From Dehalococcoidales bacterium (lineage in GTDB: Bacteria > Chloroflexota > Dehalococcoidia > Dehalococcoidales > RBG-16-60-22), in NCBI GenBank assembly GCA_026416775.1, contig JAOAEN010000057.1, positions 1-7,600 of the forward strand: DNA of 7,600 nt. Direction: 5' to 3'. The notes beneath the pieces are model-generated. The model made no database searches. It was not told the DNA's origin and was given only the letters and a program-made list of their open reading frames with translations. Positions 6,261 through 7,600 of the stretch are shown one piece after another (within the stretch, counting starts at the first letter, position 1; each line of letters begins with the position of its first letter). Position numbers and translations under genes: made by a program.

Positions 6261-7600
6261 TCAAGCGGTAAGCAGCGGGACCAGCCGGCGGATGCTGGGC
6301 ACCTCTTCAAGCTGGAGCAGGTCTTTCAGGAGTTCCTCTGCCTTCCTGCGGCTTATCCTGCCGCCGAATTCCACGTTCATCCAGAACTTGTCAATGATTT
6401 CCTGCTCCGTCATCGGACTGGTGAGCGGGTCACCCTTGACGTTAAGCACCGTTTCGGTCAGCTTGCGGCCGTCATTCAGCTCCACCGTGAGCCTTGCTTT
6501 TTCAAACGGCACGTCGTCTGCAGCGACAAGTCTTATCCTTCTGACAAACTCGTTTACCTCTGGCTCGCGGATGGCCTTTTCGGTGAAATGCTCCGGCTTT
6601 ACCGCCCCCGAGACAAAAGCCCTTGCCACGACGTACTGGTAGCTGAAGGCGGCGTTACCGTGGGGGAACTCGCCGATGCGGAAGGGATGCCCGCAGACGT
6701 GCTCGATACCGCCCGGTGCCACCTCAAGCACCGCCGAGGCAATATCCGCGGGCTTCAGGTCGTGTTTCTTGACGAGGGTAAGTGCTGCCTGAATGGCAGC
6801 ATGAGGGATGCGGCAGCAGGGATAGGGCTTGAAGGTGCCGTCAGAGTAGAATTTCTTGCCGAGGTCTTTGGTAAGTGCCTCGGGCTTATGGCAGCCCTCG
6901 GTGAACATCTTGTAGTAGCCGAATCTTCCGAAGAGCGGGTCCACGGGGCCTGTCCAGCCGGCCTGGGCAAGCTGGCAGGCAAAAATCCCTGAGCGTGCGG
7001 CAAGTCCCTGCGGCAGCTTGAAGGCGGTGGTGCCGTCCCAGAACGACTGGAAGGTGGTGCCGAGGAGGTTTAGCGCGATGCCGAAGGCGTTGCGGAGGGC
7101 TTTCTCGTTAAGGCCGAGGAGGCGTCCGGCGATCGCCGTGGCAGCGAAGACGTTTACCGTGCCCACCCCGTCCCACCCCAGTGAAAAACCGAAGCCCGAG
7201 GCGACGAGGAGCCGCGTGGCAATATCGTCACCGAGGAGCATGGCGGTGAGCAGGTCTCTACCGCCCGCCCCCACCGTTTCCGCGATTGTGAAGGCGGCGG
7301 GCACCGTGGTCCCGCTGATATGCCCGGGATAGCTTTCGCCTTCCACGAGGGGGCTTACCGGCTCAAAGTCAAAGCTGCGTGCCAGGATGCAGTTGACAAG
7401 CGCTGCCTCGGTAAGCGGCACCTTACCGCCGTAGATGAGGATGGTGGCTTCCTTTTTCCCCCCCTTTTCTTTGGTAAGCCTCACAAGCTCGGGGTTACCG
7501 CTGTCGGACGCCCCGCCGATGAGACAGCCGAGTGTGTCAATGATGCGCAGCTTTGCCATCTTCAGGGTATTCGGGTCAATGTCCTCGAAGCGGGCCGTGA
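6261..7600 (-). CDS. MmgE/PrpD family protein, 5' end outside window
   Basis: The family includes 2-methylcitrate dehydratase (PrpD), cis-aconitate decarboxylase and iminodisuccinate epimerase; all act on small di- or tricarboxylic acids in the cytoplasm. An ATG at 7557-7559 opens a 432-residue protein, but the frame stays open to the window edge and encodes TARFEDIDPNTLK before it. That matches the family's usual N-terminus before (R/K)xxDTLG, so the true start is beyond base 7600. Numbering from the internal Met: DTLGC at 8-12, FDFE with D64, GHIS with H80, K181 in FKLPQGLAARSG, and KPYPCCR with K244. The family's usual HPTGT motif after the substrate loop reads WDGVGT (129-134), putting D130 where a catalytic His is normal. 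It may therefore have different chemistry. It converges with the + strand operon and need not be co-regulated, but MmgE/PrpD genes often sit near CaiB/BaiF genes. The exact substrate is unknown. Confidence 0.9.
   Translation of the reverse strand, partial: TARFEDIDPNTLKMAKLRIIDTLGCLIGGASDSGNPELVRLTKEKGGKKEATILIYGGKVPLTEAALVNCILARSFDFEPVSPLVEGESYPGHISGTTVPAAFTIAETVGAGGRDLLTAMLLGDDIATRLLVASGFGFSLGWDGVGTVNVFAATAIAGRLLGLNEKALRNAFGIALNLLGTTFQSFWDGTTAFKLPQGLAARSGIFACQLAQAGWTGPVDPLFGRFGYYKMFTEGCHKPEALTKDLGKKFYSDGTFKPYPCCRIPHAAIQAALTLVKKHDLKPADIASAVLEVAPGGIEHVCGHPFRIGEFPHGNAAFSYQYVVARAFVSGAVKPEHFTEKAIREPEVNEFVRRIRLVAADDVPFEKARLTVELNDGRKLTETVLNVKGDPLTSPMTEQEIIDKFWMNVEFGGRISRRKAEELLKDLLQLEEVPSIRRLVPLLTA

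Overview
This GC-rich bacterial window carries seven protein-coding genes and almost no non-coding DNA. Six genes lie on the + strand (61-6224). A seventh, on the - strand, converges on them and runs off the right edge (6261-7600). All seven belong to recognisable CoA-thioester or organic-acid families. I see no RNA genes, insertion sequences, CRISPR arrays, phage genes or pseudogenes. Every + strand gene has a purine-rich Shine-Dalgarno sequence, so this is a bacterium or a bacteria-like genome. The gene mix (class III CoA-transferase, SCP2-type thiolase, HMG-CoA-synthase-like/DUF35 protein, MFE-2-type SDR, MmgE/PrpD) resembles clusters common in anaerobic or metabolically versatile groups such as Desulfobacterota and Dehalococcoidia-type Chloroflexota. 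That placement is inference only; no marker gene is present.

Layout. 61-825 is a classical SDR dehydrogenase. 826-916 is a 91-base gap holding a G+C-rich foldable element followed by T-runs, a possible terminator or attenuator. 917-2344 is an HMG-CoA-synthase-like domain fused to a zinc-ribbon/OB-fold (DUF35) domain. 2425-3615 is an SCP2-type thiolase with an intact active site. 3633-4847 is a CaiB/BaiF class III CoA-transferase. 4862-5800 is an SDR resembling the hydroxyacyl-CoA dehydrogenase domain of peroxisomal MFE-2. 5829-6224 is a methylmalonyl-CoA-epimerase-like VOC protein. 6261-7600 (-) is an MmgE/PrpD protein lacking its N-terminus. Gaps between the last five + strand genes are 80, 17, 14 and 28 bases, so they are probably one operon.

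How the genes may work together (inference). The CoA-transferase would activate an organic acid, the epimerase would set the configuration at an alpha carbon, the SDRs would oxidise a hydroxyacyl-CoA to a ketoacyl-CoA, and the thiolase would cleave it. This matches the activation, oxidation and cleavage steps of the benzylsuccinate (bbs) type of beta-oxidation. The acyl-CoA dehydrogenase and enoyl-CoA hydratase are not in the window. The most interesting point is that the protein beside the thiolase combines DUF35 with an HMG-CoA-synthase fold whose Glu, Cys and His catalytic positions all appear to be replaced. It may be a non-catalytic or repurposed partner in a thiolase complex, analogous to but different from the archaeal thiolase/DUF35/HMG-CoA synthase complex.
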